DNA of 64,000 nucleotides, from positions 62,001 to 126,000 of the forward strand of contig VJWN01000013.1 of assembly GCA_007644065.1 (NCBI GenBank), read 5' to 3'. This document shows, piece after piece, positions 35,701 through 51,798 of the stretch. The notes beneath the pieces were generated by a model, which saw only the letters and a list, made by a program, of their open reading frames with translations, had not been told where the DNA came from and did not search any database. Made by a program: the position numbers and the translations under genes. The stretch's first letter is position 1, and each line of letters opens with the position of its first letter. The stretch is from Margaritispora aquatica (lineage: Eukaryota; Ascomycota; Leotiomycetes; Helotiales; Discinellaceae).

Positions 35701-37846
35701 CCAAGAAGAACAGGAAGATGAAGATAGTCTCTTTATGCCTGATGTACCTATGTGAGTTGATAACAAGGATATGACAATGATCGGCAACTAACAGCAAAAA
35801 GGACATCACAGCCTAGTTCGCACCCACCCCCACCAAGAGTCACTGAAGCACGAGCAGAAAGTTCATCTGCGACTGAAATACGTCAGCTCGAGGAACAAGC
35901 TCTGAAAGATGAGGCAATTCGAAAGTACAGAGCGTCAATTAGTGCAAAGTTGAAAGGTCCTGCTGCTGCATCTGAAGCCTTAAATCCACTAGTGCCATCT
36001 ACACTCCCAGCAGCTCAGCTAGTCCAACCTCGCAAGCAAGTGTCGAAGCGACCCCCTCCAGCAAAGAATCCCAAGCAACAAGTGAAAAATAAAATGCCTA
36101 TGGCTAAGTTTGTACAGCAGCGGTCGCTAGAACCGGCAGTTGACGACAACGATGGCGGCGACAACGACAATGACGATGACGACGACGACGAGGAAATTTT
36201 CAATTTCAGACCGAACCGCTTTGCACCTCAGAAACCCGTTTACTTCAGTGGCTTCCCTTCGGCTTCGTCTCAAAGCAATCCGCAACTTCCACCAGGTAAT
36301 TTTGACGAGGATGTCGTGTTCGACATTCCATCAGTCGTGATTCCCGAACCTGAAGCTAGACCAATTTCTAGCATACCAATACTCCCGGAATCATCTTTTT
36401 CACAACCAGCTATATCTCAATCATCGCGCACAGCTATCCCACAACTCGCTGCTCCAGCACCTTCGAGTTCTGTGAGCGTAGTCCAGGACGACGACGAGGA
36501 ACCTCAGCCAAACTCTCCTGCTTTTCGGGCAAAGCTCCGCGCCATTACACGCAAGAAACAAAGTCAAGGCAAGGCCCAGGAGATAGCCAAGAAGAAAGCC
36601 GATGCTGCTGAAGCTAGGAGAGCTAGGCAGAAGGAAATCGCAAAGCAACAACGTACTGACAAAGTCGCGGAGAAGAAGAGACAGGAAATCATGGCTGAGG
36701 CAGCCAAGAATGAATTTGTCATCACAAAAGATTCGGTTGAGGCACAGGTTGTTATTTTCATGGAAAAACGCGCAGTAAGTGCTACCATGTCAGATATTTG
36801 TTTAGTTATGCTAATACAAAATAGAAAGAACTTCAACGTCGTGCAGACAGGGCGGAGGCTAAGAAACTGGGAGGCAATGCTTCAGCCCCTAAAAATCGCA
36901 ACAACGTCTCAAACAAACCCAACGCCAAAAAGCTCGCTGCTGTGGAGGTTCTCAGAGAGAAGACCAAAGAAGCAGCGGCGAGGCGTGAGAACCAGGGAGC
37001 TGCTTCTTTTGCATCAGATTCTGATGATGATTCAGATGACAGAGATGCACTAGCTCGTGCACTCGAAGAAGAACTCGAAGCTGCATTTGCCATGGATGAA
37101 GACACAGCAAATGCTGAAGCTGAACTTGAGATATTTGATGCGAATGAAACGAACAGTGATTCTGAATATGATTCTGATATTGAATCTGAAATTGAATCAG
37201 ACACTGATATTCCGAAGCCTCGTCATGATAAGCGAACCGGCCTCGCCTACGTGCTCAAGCTAGTCGAACCACCTGCTCTTCCCATCGCGGAACCCGTTAT
37301 CAACCCAGCTTCGCAGAGCAAACTTTCCAGATTAAAAGGCGAACGCACTTCCCTTCTTCCCAAAAACATATTCGACTCCCCACCAATCCGATCTGCGAAC
37401 ATGTCTACCTCACCCATCTGCAATGGTGCTTCTACTGACCATGGCGTCATTCTCATCAACATATTCAGTGTCATGCAGCACCGCATCAAAGGCAACCCAC
37501 CTGAAGCCGAAGAAACCGTCGTCGACAACTATGGCCTACTCGTCGATGCGGAAGATCGAATTCAGTTTGAGGTCAGCAAGTTCCGCAAGTCGGGTATCAG
37601 GATCGTTTCTATATTCATGAGCAGAGATGATAATGGCTACGAGAGGGTCAAGATCGTCCACACCAAGAATGGAGATTACTGCACGGAGTTCTTCCTCAAG
37701 GTCACTATTCGAAAGGCAAATACTCTTAGTGGTTATGATCCCGATCTGTTCACCCCGGTTACTGGAAAGAGAGTATGGACCATAGTCCAGCGCAAGATCA
37801 TGAAGGATCCAGTTATTCCTAGTGAAATGGGAGCCGTCGATTCAGA

Positions 37847-37879
<33 letters not shown>

Positions 37880-38606
37880 AGAGGTCGATGAGGCTGCTGG
37901 CAATGAGAGTGAAGAGAGCGACGAAGATGATGATGATATTGTCACTGTCCAGCCACAAGACTCAGCTGTTCAGGAGGATACTACAGCTGCAAATAGTAAC
38001 CAGGAGATCTTACCTAGCATTGAAGTTCAGGAGGATGGTGTCGAGAATCTTTTCGGCGATGATGAGCCCACCCCAGCACCCGAAGCAGAAATTTATCCAA
38101 TTCCATCGGAATCAACCCGCCCTGGCTCTCCAACACCTGTCCAAGCTACCCAACCAAACTCGCCAGTTCCAGAATCACAACGTCAGACCACCCCCTCGCA
38201 AGCTCCAGAGCACGAGACTGAAGTTGATGTTCAAGCTGAGAATGAAGTCGAAACCGCAATCTTGACCGAAACCGAAGCCACAGTAGAAGCCGAGCCCGAA
38301 AACCAAACTCCAGTTAACCCCGAATACGAAAACATCGGCACCTTCACCTCTCTCCACATGGCCAATACCGAAGCCTGTGAGACCGTCATCAGACTCACCA
38401 AGCCCGAAGGCGCGCGTATCGGTTACATTGAGGCACACAGGGATGCTTCGGAGCAGTTGCGCGAACTGAGGGATCACCACAATAGGAAAAACACACACTT
38501 TGAGGCTGATATCATCAGTGATGCGAGTAGTTTGCCGTGGGTGGGTTGGAAGCGGTTGAGGATGTATGTGGTGGAGCAGACGCTGAGTGGACCGCTGAAT
38601 ATTTAG
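32705..38606 (+). CDS. Large unknown coiled-coil, acidic protein (~1933 aa)
   Basis: I do not recognise the family. Three exons are inferred: 32705-35751, 35802-36774 and 36825-38606, giving 1933 aa. Residues 1-800 are Ser/Gln/Pro-rich and probably disordered. About 808-975 is a strong charged coiled coil (KEERARVAAEEKEKR and similar). About 1131-1150 is an Asp run, and about 1269-1345 a second basic helix crossing intron 2. About 1400-1465 is an acidic stretch with SD/ESE repeats. A globular block of mixed alpha/beta character follows at about 1544-1668 (ILINIFSVMQHRIKGNPPEA, IVSIFMSRDDNGYERVKIVH). Another Asp/Gly run and a Pro/Glu linker lead to a C-terminal block of about 95 residues ending MYVVEQTLSGPLNI. 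Intron 2 is solid. Intron 1 uses a good donor (GTGAGT) with a weak AAAAAG acceptor; GTACCT...CACAG also keeps frame. The composition suggests a nuclear scaffold-like protein, but that is a guess. Confidence 0.75.
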
Positions 38607-39565
38607 GTATTTGGAGGTATTAGGGTGAGGAGGCAGGCTTTGAGATGGTGGTGAGATGTGCTTGGGCGTTATGGATCTGAGTGGTAGATTTCTTGTATTT
38701 AAAAATATCCCAAAACCGCTGATAGCAGTGGTCGCAGCTAAGGGTGGAAGGAAGGATAGGTAGATCCCGCCTGCTTACGCAACAATACGATGATATTCCC
38801 GTACATGAACCTACCACCGTGCTTTGCGATTGTCTGTATATCCTGTCAACAGTGAGTATAGTTCGACTGACAGAAACGACAATGAGTAGCTGAGAATATT
38901 GACAATGCAAGCCGACGACAGCAGTTGGATGTGTCGAGAACAATTAATCTAGACACTGGGTCGTGATATTGCAGAGGTTGATGTGCCTCGAACTTGACAG
39001 CAGCAGCATTGCGTGTGACTTAAATATTTTCTGCTTTCTTGCTGATTCAACATGTATAACAGTCTCACTCATTGAGCGGATTTGATATCAGAAATGTCTT
39101 TTTCAATCTAGATATTTCACCTTGGAGCAAACATGGGTTACTGCCAACAGGAAACCTAGGCTACAACGGTTGAGTATAGACCGACCACAAGTCGTTCTTA
39201 TACCATTCCATGCATCGTAAAAAGGATACATAGTCTCACAAGCGTGAGAAGCCAAATTGAAATATAGCAAAGATAAACAATCGATAGGCTGAGAAATGCA
39301 GGTCACTTGGCAGGCTGATTCAACAAGGGTGCATTAAGTGAATCAGGTCATATAAACGCATTTGAAGAGCAGCTGCAGCAGAGGATGACACGTGCAGAAA
39401 AGAGTAATGTAAGCAAGCAAGCAAATCATTTCATTGTCATCCGGCAAGCTTCTCAAAAAGCAAACCGATATCTCATCCACAGCTACCTGGACCCATCATT
39501 TTCAAGTACGCCATCATATACATCACAAAATCATACATAATCCACATCATCGCCTTTTCAGGCCA
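38607..39565. other. Intergenic between convergent genes
   Basis: Holds the 3' flanks of the large orphan gene and of SMC3. No gene was recognised; the minus frame at 38620-38943 lacks any motif. Confidence 0.4.
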
Positions 39566-43345
<3,780 letters not shown>

Positions 43346-43731
43346 CTTGAGATCGGCGTGGCGTCTCAAGGACGTGGAGAAGATTTTAAAGGCTTCACGA
43401 TTGTGCGTATTGCTTCATCAAATTCCGGCGAAGTCCTTGATGATCTGGGCAATCAAAGTATCGCGACTTTGCCTGTTGTGACAGTTGATACAGCTCTCAA
43501 CCACGCTTTTCTTGTCGCAAACGCGTGGGAAGTCCCAAAACGCGTGAGCTTTTAGCTGCACGACAGACCAAAGCTAGAGCTGACTGAAAGTGGTTTAGCT
43601 TGAGTGACCGCCTGGCAGAATTTAATTTCAGCGAGGGGTCGAATATTAATTATTTTAGGTACATGATCACACAACACTTTGTGTCATTGACAATACCTTC
43701 ACAGAAAGAGTCGCAACACAAAGGACTGAAA
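43346..43731. promoter_or_regulatory. Divergent SMC3/RIO1 promoter with two MCB boxes
   Basis: The 386-bp spacer separates the SMC3 ATG (minus) from the RIO1 ATG (plus). ACGCGT occurs at 43521-43526 and again at 43540-43545, 19 bp start to start. This is the MluI cell-cycle box bound by MBF (Mbp1/Swi6) at G1/S in yeasts. The sites sit 176-200 bp upstream of SMC3 and 187-211 bp upstream of RIO1. Sequence match is direct; binding is inferred. Confidence 0.6.
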
Positions 43732-45465
43732 ATGTCAGATCAGGCACCTTCTACAGACAGCACTGCTCCCGCAGCTGGACTTGCACCAAGTCATACATAC
43801 ATTCCAAACCGTGGCTACGAAACTTCTGCCTCAGATGCCCCGCCACAAACGCCTACTGGATACGCCGCCGACAATGAAGACGAGACTTATGAAGATTTGT
43901 TCGAGGAGGAAGATGAGGAATTCTTCGAGGATATAGAGTACGATGGGTCGTCTGGAAATCTCACAAAAGCATATAATCGTCAACGAAAACTCAATGACGC
44001 CGACGCCACCCTCCCTCGAATAAACCCTCAACGACCTGCCGCCAATACGCAAGCAAGCGTTGATGATCAAATATCTAGTCTGACAAAACATGCCGCGAAG
44101 ATCAGACTTGACGTCGTTGGAGGCGGAGGAGGAGAAAAGAGTAAAACTCATGGAAAGGATAAATCGGATCGTGCGACAAGCGAGCAAGTTCTGGACCCTC
44201 GGACGAGAATGATCCTTTTGCAGATGATTAACAGAGGGATCGTATCTGAAGTAAATGGATGTTTGAGTACCGGGAAGGAAGCAAACGTCTACGGCGCTCT
44301 GACAATACCTGTGTCCGGAGGAGTCGATCAAACACCAATACATCGAGCAATAAAAGTCTACAAGACAAGCATTCTCGTCTTTAAGGATCGTGATCGTTAT
44401 GTTACTGGTGAGCACCGATTTAAATCTGGTTACAACAAGGGAAACAACCGGGCAATGGTCAAAGTTTGGGCTGAAAAGGAGTTTCGAAATCTGAAGCGAC
44501 TTTATTTGGCTGGCATTCCATGTCCTGAGCCAGTATATCTTCGCCTACATGTTCTCGTTATGGGATTTCTTGGCGACAAGAAAGGCTGGGCCGCTCCGCG
44601 GTTGCGAGATGCTGTTTTGGTAGGTGATGATGTTGATGAGCAATGGCGCATGCTATACTTGCAATTAATTGGTCTCATGCACCGGATGTATCGATCTTGC
44701 AAACTTGTACACGCAGATTTGAGCGAATACAATGTGTTATATCACCAGAAGAAGCTGTTCATCATCGATGTCTCCCAGAGTGTCGAGCATGACCACCCAC
44801 GTTCCCTTGAATTTCTAAGGATGGACGTCAAAAACGTATCAGATTTCTTTCGGAGGAAGAATGTCGACGTTCTTTCAGAGCAGACCATCTTTGCCTTCAT
44901 TACTTCATATGATGAGCCAATTCAGGATCCTGAAATGACCGATGCCATGGAAAAGATGTTTGCCGAAAGACCCGCCGTGGACGAGAGCGAGCTTGCGAAA
45001 GCCGAGACGGAAGTGAAGAACGAAGTTTTTCGCCAACAGTACATACCACAAACTCTCGATCAAGTCTACGATTTTGAACGTGATGCAGAGAAGATCGGCA
45101 AGGGTCAGAAGGATGACTTGGTCTATCGCAATCTTCTAGCAGACAAGATCCCGATGTCTTCTGGGAACGAAGCTGATGGAGAAGATACTATGGACGGAGG
45201 TTCACCTCCTAGTGAAAGTGGAAGTGACAGCGAAGACTCTGATGATGAGAGCCGGTTCGAAAAGGGAACACCAAGAGGCAAGAGGTTTGAGGACAAGGAT
45301 GCCAAGAAGGTTCGTGCTCCAAACCATTAATACATACTAGACTCTAATCAGATACAGGAGCACAAGAAAGCTGTAAAAGAAGAGAAGCGAGAAAAGAGGA
45401 AAGAGAAAATGCCGAAATACCAGAAAAAGAAGGCTGTTACTTCCTCGGCAAAGCACAAGCACTGA
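43732..45465 (+). CDS. RIO1: Atypical protein kinase RIO1
   Basis: RIO-family Ser/Thr kinase/ATPase that completes 40S subunit maturation in the cytoplasm (late 20S-to-18S steps) and also affects cell-cycle progression. Two exons (43732-45309 and 45358-45465) give 561 aa. The N-terminus is acidic (an EEEDEEFFEDIEYD run at about residues 54-70). The kinase core starts near 160: STGKEANVYGA is the P-loop, IKVYKTSILVFKDRDRYV the RIO1-specific segment with the flexible loop, LVHADLSEYNVLY the catalytic loop, and LFIIDVSQSVEHDHP the metal-binding Asp. The C-terminus is acidic, then strongly basic across the intron (DAKK-EHKKAVKEEKREKRK), matching RIO1 tails. The ATG at 43732 follows an A-rich leader and starts MSDQAPS; the upstream open frame has no ATG of its own. 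Confidence 0.96.
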
Positions 45466-46863
45466 GTCAACAATAAACTGAATTGAAGACAATTCTTCCG
45501 CATTGCCGCCTCGACTCGAGAGAGCTGCAAATCATGAGCTGTACTTTTTTTTCTTTAATTCCGGATTTCCTAAAATTCTCCTCTTCCCCACCCGAGTGAT
45601 GAAGCTAAAATCTCCTCACCAGATCAGTACGAAAGTAGTGTATTGCAGCATGCTGTGAAACCTCCTCCGAGACTGGCTGTGCTGAGGAGCTGCAAGCAAC
45701 TCCTTAAGTTATCGCGCTGGGGAACTGCTAATGCTGAACAAAGAGAGCACTGACGGGTTTCCATTGCAAGATCGAAGTCACACATTGATCATGTTGATTA
45801 TCTACAATTCCCTGTACTATTTCTGTAGTAATATTCTTTAGTTGTTCCAGCCAAATTGCGGAGCCCGGCTTGAGATGGTTAGCTGACCTGCTCATCGACA
45901 TATTTAGAACCACCTATGAGAAGATGTTCTTGCGTAATCCGGTAGTGATCTTGCAAGTGCATGATCGCGTAGGTAGATCATATCGCCCGAAAGGGCAGTG
46001 AGGGGAAGTTTCCACTATCAAATACAGTTTTCTACCACTGTCAGGTCCCGCATCCGATGTCAATTTAAACACTAAGCATTTCGAATTATTTCAAACCAAC
46101 AAGAAGTGGTTCACCATAATTCTTCAGGAACTGTATCGTCTTCAGTAATTGAAGTTGAATGTTCATAAACCTAACTGATTGTTTCTTACCACTTAAAACA
46201 TGCAGCGTCTGAGAGTTGCCGAAGTGCGCACTCCATGACTGGTAGGAGCCGAAAGGGAATTGAGACTGAGATAGGCATGTCGCGCCAACCTCATTCCACA
46301 TTCCAGGTCTTTCAATATCTCCAACTATTGGGTAATGGGTCGGATCTAGAGCAAGCACTTAGTGTACCAGGCACGGACACGACCGAGCGCGATCCCACTC
46401 TCCTCCTGATGTCTCCCTCGCGGTTCAGCTTCCGGCGTGCACAAATCCGGCACGGACAATTTCTCGAACCACAATTGAGTCCTTTAGGATTCAGAGGTTT
46501 GTGTTCATTTTCACGTTGCTTTTTGTCATATATTCCCAAGGTCGGATGGAGTACAGCACAGGGCAGTTTCAAGGCTGCTCAACTGCGGAACGGCAGACCA
46601 TGCTCAATCACATGGCAAGTTGGGTGTAGCGCCATTCTAGCATACAAATGACTCCGGGGAAGGTGGGTAAGATATATAGTTTCCTTTGGCGCCTCGATTT
46701 TGAGCAATCGTTAGTCGAACTAGCCATTCACATTCCAAAGTTATCGACCGAGCTGCCCGATCTCTGGTAGCGTCTTCTACATGCCTGGGTTATCTTTCAA
46801 CCTATAACCCCTAGAATTTCCCTTTATTCAGTCTTCAGTCCTCAATCTGGAGTGAATAGGACA
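45466..46863. other. Intergenic
   Basis: About 1.4 kb with no supportable gene. The frames at 46235-46651 (plus) and 46312-46572 (minus) overlap on opposite strands and show no motifs. Confidence 0.4.
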
Positions 46864-48225
46864 ATGCAGTTGCCACCACTGGCGGTGATCGCATCATGGC
46901 CACATCCGAACCATGTGAATCCTGAAACCAGAGGCCCAGCAAACCTTATCACGAACGTCGTATTCTTTCTACTCGCCATTCTTGTGGTGTCCATCAGGCT
47001 TTATGCGCGAATTCGAATTTCCAAAAGTTTTGGGTGGGACGATGGATTGATCATTGCTGCTTTGGTGTGTATATATCGTAGTAAGCATTCGATAAAGACT
47101 GACCAGACCAGTTTCCAGCTACAGCCTTTGCAACTTTGGGGGTCGTAACAGCAACCAAATACCAATGGGACCGGCATATCTATGATGTTAATTTCAGCCT
47201 GGTTGAAACTGGTATAAAATTGTCGGTTGTGCAAGAAATCCTTTTTGCGGTTGCTACCAATTTGACGAAGCTCTCGATTCTTGCATTAATATACCACCTT
47301 GTCTCTCAACTTCCTGGCTATCTCTGGAAAATCATCATCGGTGTGGTGATACTTATCATTGCTCAAGGACTTTTGTTCATTTTTTTGGTTTTGTTTCAAT
47401 GCGGGTTTGTTCTTCTTAGCCTGCTCAATACATCGACTAATTAGAACAGGACTCCTGCTGCTTATTGGACTCTAACATTTCTTCCACAAAAGTGTATTTC
47501 AGAGACAGATAATCTATTGGCTGCTGGGATTATCAACACAGGTATGTAGATGTTGTTCAATATGTTTGAATCTCTTTCTAAATCTCTAGTCACGGATTTC
47601 ATTGTAGTGATTCTGCCCATGCCAATGGTGTACCACCTTCACCTTCCATCTCGACAACAATTTGCCGTCGTTATCCTCTTTGGTGTTGGTATATTGGTTA
47701 CACTGGCGGGCGCTGCAAGAACAGTCTACCTATATCGTACGACTTCATCGTGGGATAAGACGTGGATGGCGTATCCCGTCTACATTACAAGCTCAGTAGA
47801 GCTATACATTGGCATAGTAGGCTTGAAAACTGTTTATAAGTTGTTCGCGCTCTAACGCTCCACAGATCTGCGCGTCGATTCCAGCAACAAAAACTTTCCT
47901 AGCCCACTTCATGCCCAAACTTTTAGGTTCAACCATGATGTCTGGTTCGCGCCAATCGAGAAGCACAGAGGCCACGGCTGTAATAACCACCAACCCCACG
48001 CGAATGAGTGGCGTGGTCATTGGCAATTTTGATGGCGAGAAACCGCTTAATCCATGTCAAGAAAGGAAAGACCCTATCATCTCAAGTCGGCCCATTCAAA
48101 TTCGGCACTCAATCGGCATGTTTCCGGATCCTACCAAGGAACAGGAGATTACCCCTGATTCCCCAGTCGAAACGATGTACGAATTAAGCAAGGTTGAGAG
48201 CGTAGATGATCTGACTATGCAGTGA
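46864..48225 (+). CDS. Fungal rhodopsin-like seven-helix receptor
   Basis: Integral membrane protein of the fungal rhodopsin-domain family (related to Pth11/SAT-type GPCR-like proteins). Five exons (46864-47068, 47119-47404, 47450-47541, 47590-47816 and 47866-48225) give 389 aa. The first intron has three overlapping donors (GTGTGTATAT); the GTATAT choice restores IIAALV-STAFATLGVV. Typical landmarks are helix 1 followed by RLYARIRISKSFGWDDGLII, then NLTKLSILALIYHL, and an extracellular FQCGTPAAYWTL with a second Cys in FLPQKCISETDN. Helices VTDFIVVILPMPMVYHLHLP and FAVVILFGVGILVTLAGAAR follow, then YITSSVELYIGIICASIPA. The last ~110 residues form a hydrophilic cytosolic tail (Ser/Thr/Pro-rich) ending DDLTMQ. 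No CFEM domain precedes the first helix. Ligand unknown. Confidence 0.9.
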
Positions 48226-49375
48226 GTCTTCCCATGCTTTGAAAGGGTGTAGCTGATGCGAGCAAAGGAGAAGTCCTAGAACTCCTAGAAGTGCCACGAC
48301 TCTCGTGGCTTTAACCCGCCCCCCACCCATATATCGCCAGTCATGTTGAGGTCATAATAGAGAGAGAAAATATACTAAAAGCCGCGGGCATTATTTAAAT
48401 GTTAGGAAGTGTGGTCTCAGAGTTAGTTACATCGATCTGCGGGCCCTCAATTCTACAACGCTCAGAATAGAAGACCTGTCCCTCAAGGAGTTCAATATCC
48501 AAAACCAACCGTGAAATCGGAAACCCCAACGGCGTTTCTACCTATATCATACCTTACATAATTCACCGAGAGGAATTGCCTTCAATACGCAAAACACGTC
48601 GAGTATTGGCTGTTGACAATCCTCGCTTAAGCCAATCAGGTCCAACAAGGTAAGGGATACAATGTTTAAATGGCCATGCATCATTATTTACGAAGGACCG
48701 GAGGGGTTAGATATTGGTCCTGGAACTGTATTCACAAACACTAAATGCCAAGATATCTCGTAACTTATGGAGGGAAAAACTCGGTTTGATGCACGGGCGA
48801 TCATGGGTTTCTACCGAGAAGAAGCAATTCTCAAAAATCAAGAGATTAACACTATCAACATCCAAACATTACAGATTATGTTCCACAACCTCTCTCTGTT
48901 TTCTGTTTCGAGCTCGCTTGAAGCCACAAGATAAGCCGCCTCTCTCTCATCACATCAGTTTCACTCACAAAACAGAACATGATCAACAGTACTCCCTTTC
49001 TTTTTTCGGCATCTTACTAAAACTCTGGCTGGTCCTCGGCTTGGCTAAGACCTGGCGTCGAAACAAACACAACAAAGGCGTCAATGTTCCACTCGCCTTC
49101 CAGAATTTGGTGAGAAATTGGCTGACGCCAATCTGCATCTTCAACTCTTTGTTTGGATCCAGCCTAGCCACACTGCAGCCTCCTCAAGCGAGTGATTCAG
49201 TTCGTTGGCTGAAAGATGGAAGGAAAGCTACGCCTGCGTGGTGACCATCACACTTAAGGTTGGCAACCCCAGGTCTGGGAAACTGCGGCCTTTTTCACTT
49301 TGCCTACTTTGCTTCGCCGTCGGTCGTGACTTGGATTCCGATCATCCATCGGACGAAAAGCCCAAGTTCAACAAG
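48226..49375. other. Intergenic / kelch gene leader
   Basis: An open frame at 48714-49244 starts at a TTG, is rich in rare patterns and overlaps the probable 5' leader of the kelch gene. It is not called. No other gene was seen. Confidence 0.4.
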
Positions 49376-51798
49376 ATGAAAATCTCGCTCGCTTTCTGTT
49401 CGTTCGCACTCGCCTTTGCTGTACATGGGAAAGGCATTTTTCAACGCCAGGTTCCAAGCGCCACGTCCAGTGTTTTTAGCGTCCCCACACCTTCCAGTCT
49501 GCCCACTGTGAATAGCAGCTCGCACGATCTGTCACAGCACTTTTGCCGAATATGGCGACATCAAAGCGTATATGCTGATGGGAAGATATACATCGATGGT
49601 GGAAATACGTACGTCCCCAATGGCAACGCCACATACTTCAATGTTGCATCCGGGCAATACGAACAAGGTCTCAACACCGTTCTGCTGGTCCTGGATCTTT
49701 CGCGCAATTTCACGAACCAGGACAGCTCTGTCTACAGCGTCATCAACAAAGGGCCACAGGTACCTAATGGCCTTATCGAAGCTACTCTGTGGTATTCCAA
49801 GGTGACGAGGAAGATCTATCAGCTAGGAGGATGGTTTTCCTTCAACAACGTTCAGGATCCGGGGTACATCACTGATGCCCAGTTGCCCAGCTCTTCGATT
49901 TGGGAATTTGATATCGATCTCAAGACATGGGCGCAGAGTGCGTTTAAATATGTCAATACTGGATCGAAAGTTCAGAGGCCAGGTGCTGCTGCAAATTGCG
50001 ACGCTCCGAGTTTGAACAAAAGCTTTATATTCGAGGGCTATGTTCAAAGGCGCTCGGATTTCGAGTATAAGAACTATACAGTATCCTCTATGTTTAAATG
50101 TGAGTATAGAAGGTAATCCTTGCGGCAAATACTGACATCCGATAGTCCTGGAAGGAATGCTCACGTTAGACACAAACACCTCACCACCAACCCTCACTAA
50201 TGTCTCTGTTCCTACTTACATCGGGCCCAGGATGAACGGAGCCATGATCCATGTACCTGTGGGAAAGCAAGGTGTGATTGTCAACATCGCAGGTCAAACT
50301 ACCATGAACCCCACTCCATACGGTGTGCCAATCGTGGACGCCAATGCTGGAAATGTCAACATTAATAATAGCTTCGTTGATATTTACGACATCGAGACGG
50401 GCTTTTGGTTCAGACAGGCTACATTTGGTGTTCCCGATCTCCCGACTGGACGATCGGATGTGTGTACGATTCTTGTGACGGCGCCGGATAAGAGCTCGTT
50501 TAATATTTTTGTCATTGCGGGAGTTCGTGAGTGTCCCGTAGGTCTTTCTAATGAGAAAGTACTCACTGTTATTTAGAAACATATAACAGTGTCATTGCAT
50601 ATGAAGATATGTGAGTTTTTCTCTCTCCTCGGTGGTCAACTGCTGTACTGACTTTGACAGGTGGGTACTCACGCTTCCAACATTTCAATGGGTAAAGGTT
50701 CACACTCGTCCTGGTGGAATCTACGGTAAGACGGCTTTGTGATTGCTAGAATTACAGTAACTCACATATTACTAGGCCACACCTGTCACGCAGTAGGTGA
50801 AAACCTCATCGTAATCGGAGGGATGCAAACCACAGACGCTGGTGGGAATGTAAAGAACTGCTCCGTAAGCATCTAGCCATCATCCCAAACCTCAATCTAA
50901 TATAGACACAGACACACATGCCTGCTGAGATCTTTAGCTTGAAGGAGATGGAGTACACCGGGATTTACGATGCCGCTGGTGCGATCAGGACACCTCCTGT
51001 TCCAGCAGACGTGGTGACGATCATTGGAGGCACTGCTCTCGGAGGAGCTGTTGTCACGAAGCCGCAATTATGGAGCGATCTATATCTCCAGTGCGTCGTC
51101 CAGAACCCACCTCACCTCTAGTCTAGCTAACACATTCCAGATATATCTTCAATCCAAGTCTTGTCCGCCCAGCTTATACACCAACCTACCAATTGGTTAC
51201 TAATTATAGCGTCAACGCAACCAACACGACGTCGAATTCAAACAGTACAATCTCATCAACGGCTACTCCAGAAACCTCTAATCTAGGCCCCATAATCGGC
51301 GCCGCAGTCGGTGGTGCCGTCTTCCTCGCTCTCCTTATAACGGGCATAGTAATCCTCCTCAAGCGTCGCAAAGCTCGCGCAGCCGCAGTCAACACGCCTC
51401 CTCCCCCTCCTCCACCAATGGAGCACGTTGGGGCCGAACTGCCCACGTACCACGAAATCGACAAGAACGCCGTTGAGGTATCCGCATTCAACGAACCGCT
51501 CGTTTTCGCGCCGTACCACACTTCGACGCATCACATACCAGCGGAGATGGATGCTCAGGAGGCGCAGGACCAGTGGCGCCCACTGAACCTTGGCGGGGTA
51601 GGAAGGAATGTCAGTCCGGGCTTGGAAAGTCCGAGTCGGTTTTCGGGCGTTAGCAGTGTGGACAGTGCGATTATGAGTCCGGGGTCGCCCGAACTCTCGC
51701 CCACGTTGGGGAGTGTGGGGATGGTTGGCGGCGGGATGGGCACGGGTGGTAGGCGGAGCAGAACGAGTGATGTTAGTAGAGATTCTACGCTAGGGTGA
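49376..51798 (+). CDS. Secreted-start kelch-repeat single-pass membrane protein
   Basis: Likely cell-surface protein with an extracellular kelch beta-propeller. Seven exons (49376-50099, 50146-50526, 50577-50610, 50661-50725, 50776-50864, 50906-51090 and 51141-51798) give 711 aa. A signal peptide starts at MKISLAFCSFALAFAVHG. Kelch-type blades follow: VYADGKIYIDGGN, KIYQLGGWFSFN, FNIFVIAGVQTYNSVIAYED, MWVLTLPTFQWVKVH and GHTCHAVGENLIVIGG. An Asn/Ser/Thr-rich stalk leads to one membrane helix (about residues 542-567, GPIIGAAVGGAVFLALLITG). The cytosolic tail of about 140 residues carries a polyproline run (PPPPPPP), an LPTYHE motif and Ser-rich segments. Tiny exons 3-5 (34-89 nt) all preserve the propeller pattern. 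Similar fungal proteins are annotated only as kelch or galactose-oxidase-like; no role is established here. Confidence 0.88.

Noticed and set aside
46235..46651. 138-codon plus frame
   Set aside because: Antisense competitor of equal length, no motif and no support.
48714..49244. 176-codon plus frame before the kelch gene
   Set aside because: It begins at TTG, lies in the likely 5' leader and shows no conserved pattern.
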